DNA of 64,000 nt from Bacteroidota bacterium (GTDB lineage Bacteria; Bacteroidota; Ignavibacteria; Ignavibacteriales; Melioribacteraceae). Shown piece by piece: positions 63,879 through 64,000 of this stretch; the first letter of the stretch is position 1, and each line of letters opens with the position of its first letter. The stretch is taken from NCBI GenBank assembly GCA_018818065.1, contig JAHISV010000005.1, forward strand, positions 230,527 to 294,526. Direction: 5' to 3'. The notes beneath the pieces are model-generated. The model saw only the letters and a list, made by a program, of their open reading frames with translations. It was not told the DNA's origin and searched no databases. Made by a program: the position numbers and the translations under genes.

Positions 63879-64000
63879 ATGGAAACAAAACAGAAAGCAG
63901 TTGTTGCAGTCAGTGGTGGACTGGATAGTTGTGTTACAGCGGCCATTGCCAGCGAAAAATATGATCTTGCCTTCGCTCACATTAATTACGGGCAGAGAAC
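63879..64000 (+). CDS. queC: 7-cyano-7-deazaguanine synthase QueC (partial, N-terminal)
   Basis: The first 40 codons of a PP-loop ATPase: AVVAVSGGLDSCVTAAIA with the SGGLDS pyrophosphate loop at residues 12-17, then FAHINYGQR, matching QueC (ExsB). QueC makes preQ0 from 7-carboxy-7-deazaguanine for queuosine. A weak AAGAAA precedes the ATG. It runs off the right edge. Confidence 0.88.
   Translation, partial: METKQKAVVAVSGGLDSCVTAAIASEKYDLAFAHINYGQR

Noticed and set aside
1..64000. CRISPR arrays, tRNA/rRNA genes, insertion sequences, prophage
   Set aside because: No repeated spacer pattern, no cloverleaf-like gaps, no transposase or phage genes were seen in any gap or frame.

Overview
The window looks like a chromosomal piece of an AT-rich, Gram-negative member of the Bacteroidota/Ignavibacteria-Chlorobi assemblage. 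The clues are a type IX secretion sorting tail of the YPNPFNPTT type (best known from Ignavibacteria and relatives), two S46 dipeptidyl-peptidases, a TonB-dependent receptor with a carboxypeptidase-regulatory domain, a fused CcoN-CcoO oxidase subunit, and an HD protein with a Pycsar-effector-like membrane domain. The lineage is inferred from gene content only. I see no rRNA, tRNA, CRISPR array, transposase or phage genes. The ends are cut: the first ~119 bases are the tail of an unrecognised gene and the last 122 bases are the start of queC.

Layout. 1-4.7 kb: class V aminotransferase, Ca2+/Na+ exchanger, small conserved-looking protein, phosphohexomutase, and a cysteine-rich protein that seems to start at ATT. 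4.7-9.6 kb: tandem S46 peptidases running into a cobalamin adenosyltransferase. 9.6-16.3 kb: membrane-anchored AraC-type regulator and a 1786-residue T9SS beta-helix protein. 16.4-21.3 kb: an unusual receiver/NrtA-like/CheW fusion, a small lysine-tailed protein and a lipoprotein zinc protease. 21.7-26.9 kb: thioesterase, alkaline phosphatase, DMT transporter, TonB-dependent receptor. 26.9-32.1 kb: [FeFe]-hydrogenase maturation genes (TM1266-like regulator, hydE, hydG) behind a switch-like RNA leader, next to feoAB. 32.3-34.8 kb: ATP-grasp ligase divergent from a C39-like peptidase and an isochorismatase-family hydrolase. 35-37.5 kb: TonB-like protein plus chemoreceptor. 37.6-44.2 kb: porin, CotH-like kinase lipoprotein and PAP2 phosphatase, divergent from an SdiA-regulated-like lipoprotein and a kinase-like/Omp85-barrel fusion. 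44.2-48.7 kb: ppk1, sixA and the HD-PycTM-like gene, divergent from a degenerate Nudix protein. 48.7-57 kb: a complete cbb3 oxidase operon (ccoI-S-NO-Q-P-G-H plus a SafE/UreH-like membrane protein). 57-61.4 kb: PiT transporter with a PhoU-like tail, Na+/Pi cotransporter, PhoU-like protein. 61.4-64 kb: membrane protein, SDR, Sua5/YciO protein, queC.

Together the genes suggest a facultative, peptide-using heterotroph: high-affinity oxygen respiration (cbb3) beside hydrogenase maturation and ferrous iron uptake, with extracellular protein breakdown through S46 peptidases and a lipoprotein protease. Phosphate is a recurring theme (PiT, Na/Pi, PhoU, PPK1, SixA, alkaline phosphatase, PAP2, Nudix). 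The parts most likely to hold undescribed biology are the REC-NrtA-CheW fusion, the hydrogenase-maturation RNA switch, the ppk1-sixA-HD/PycTM operon, the envelope kinase/phosphatase cluster, and the ATT-started zinc-ribbon gene.
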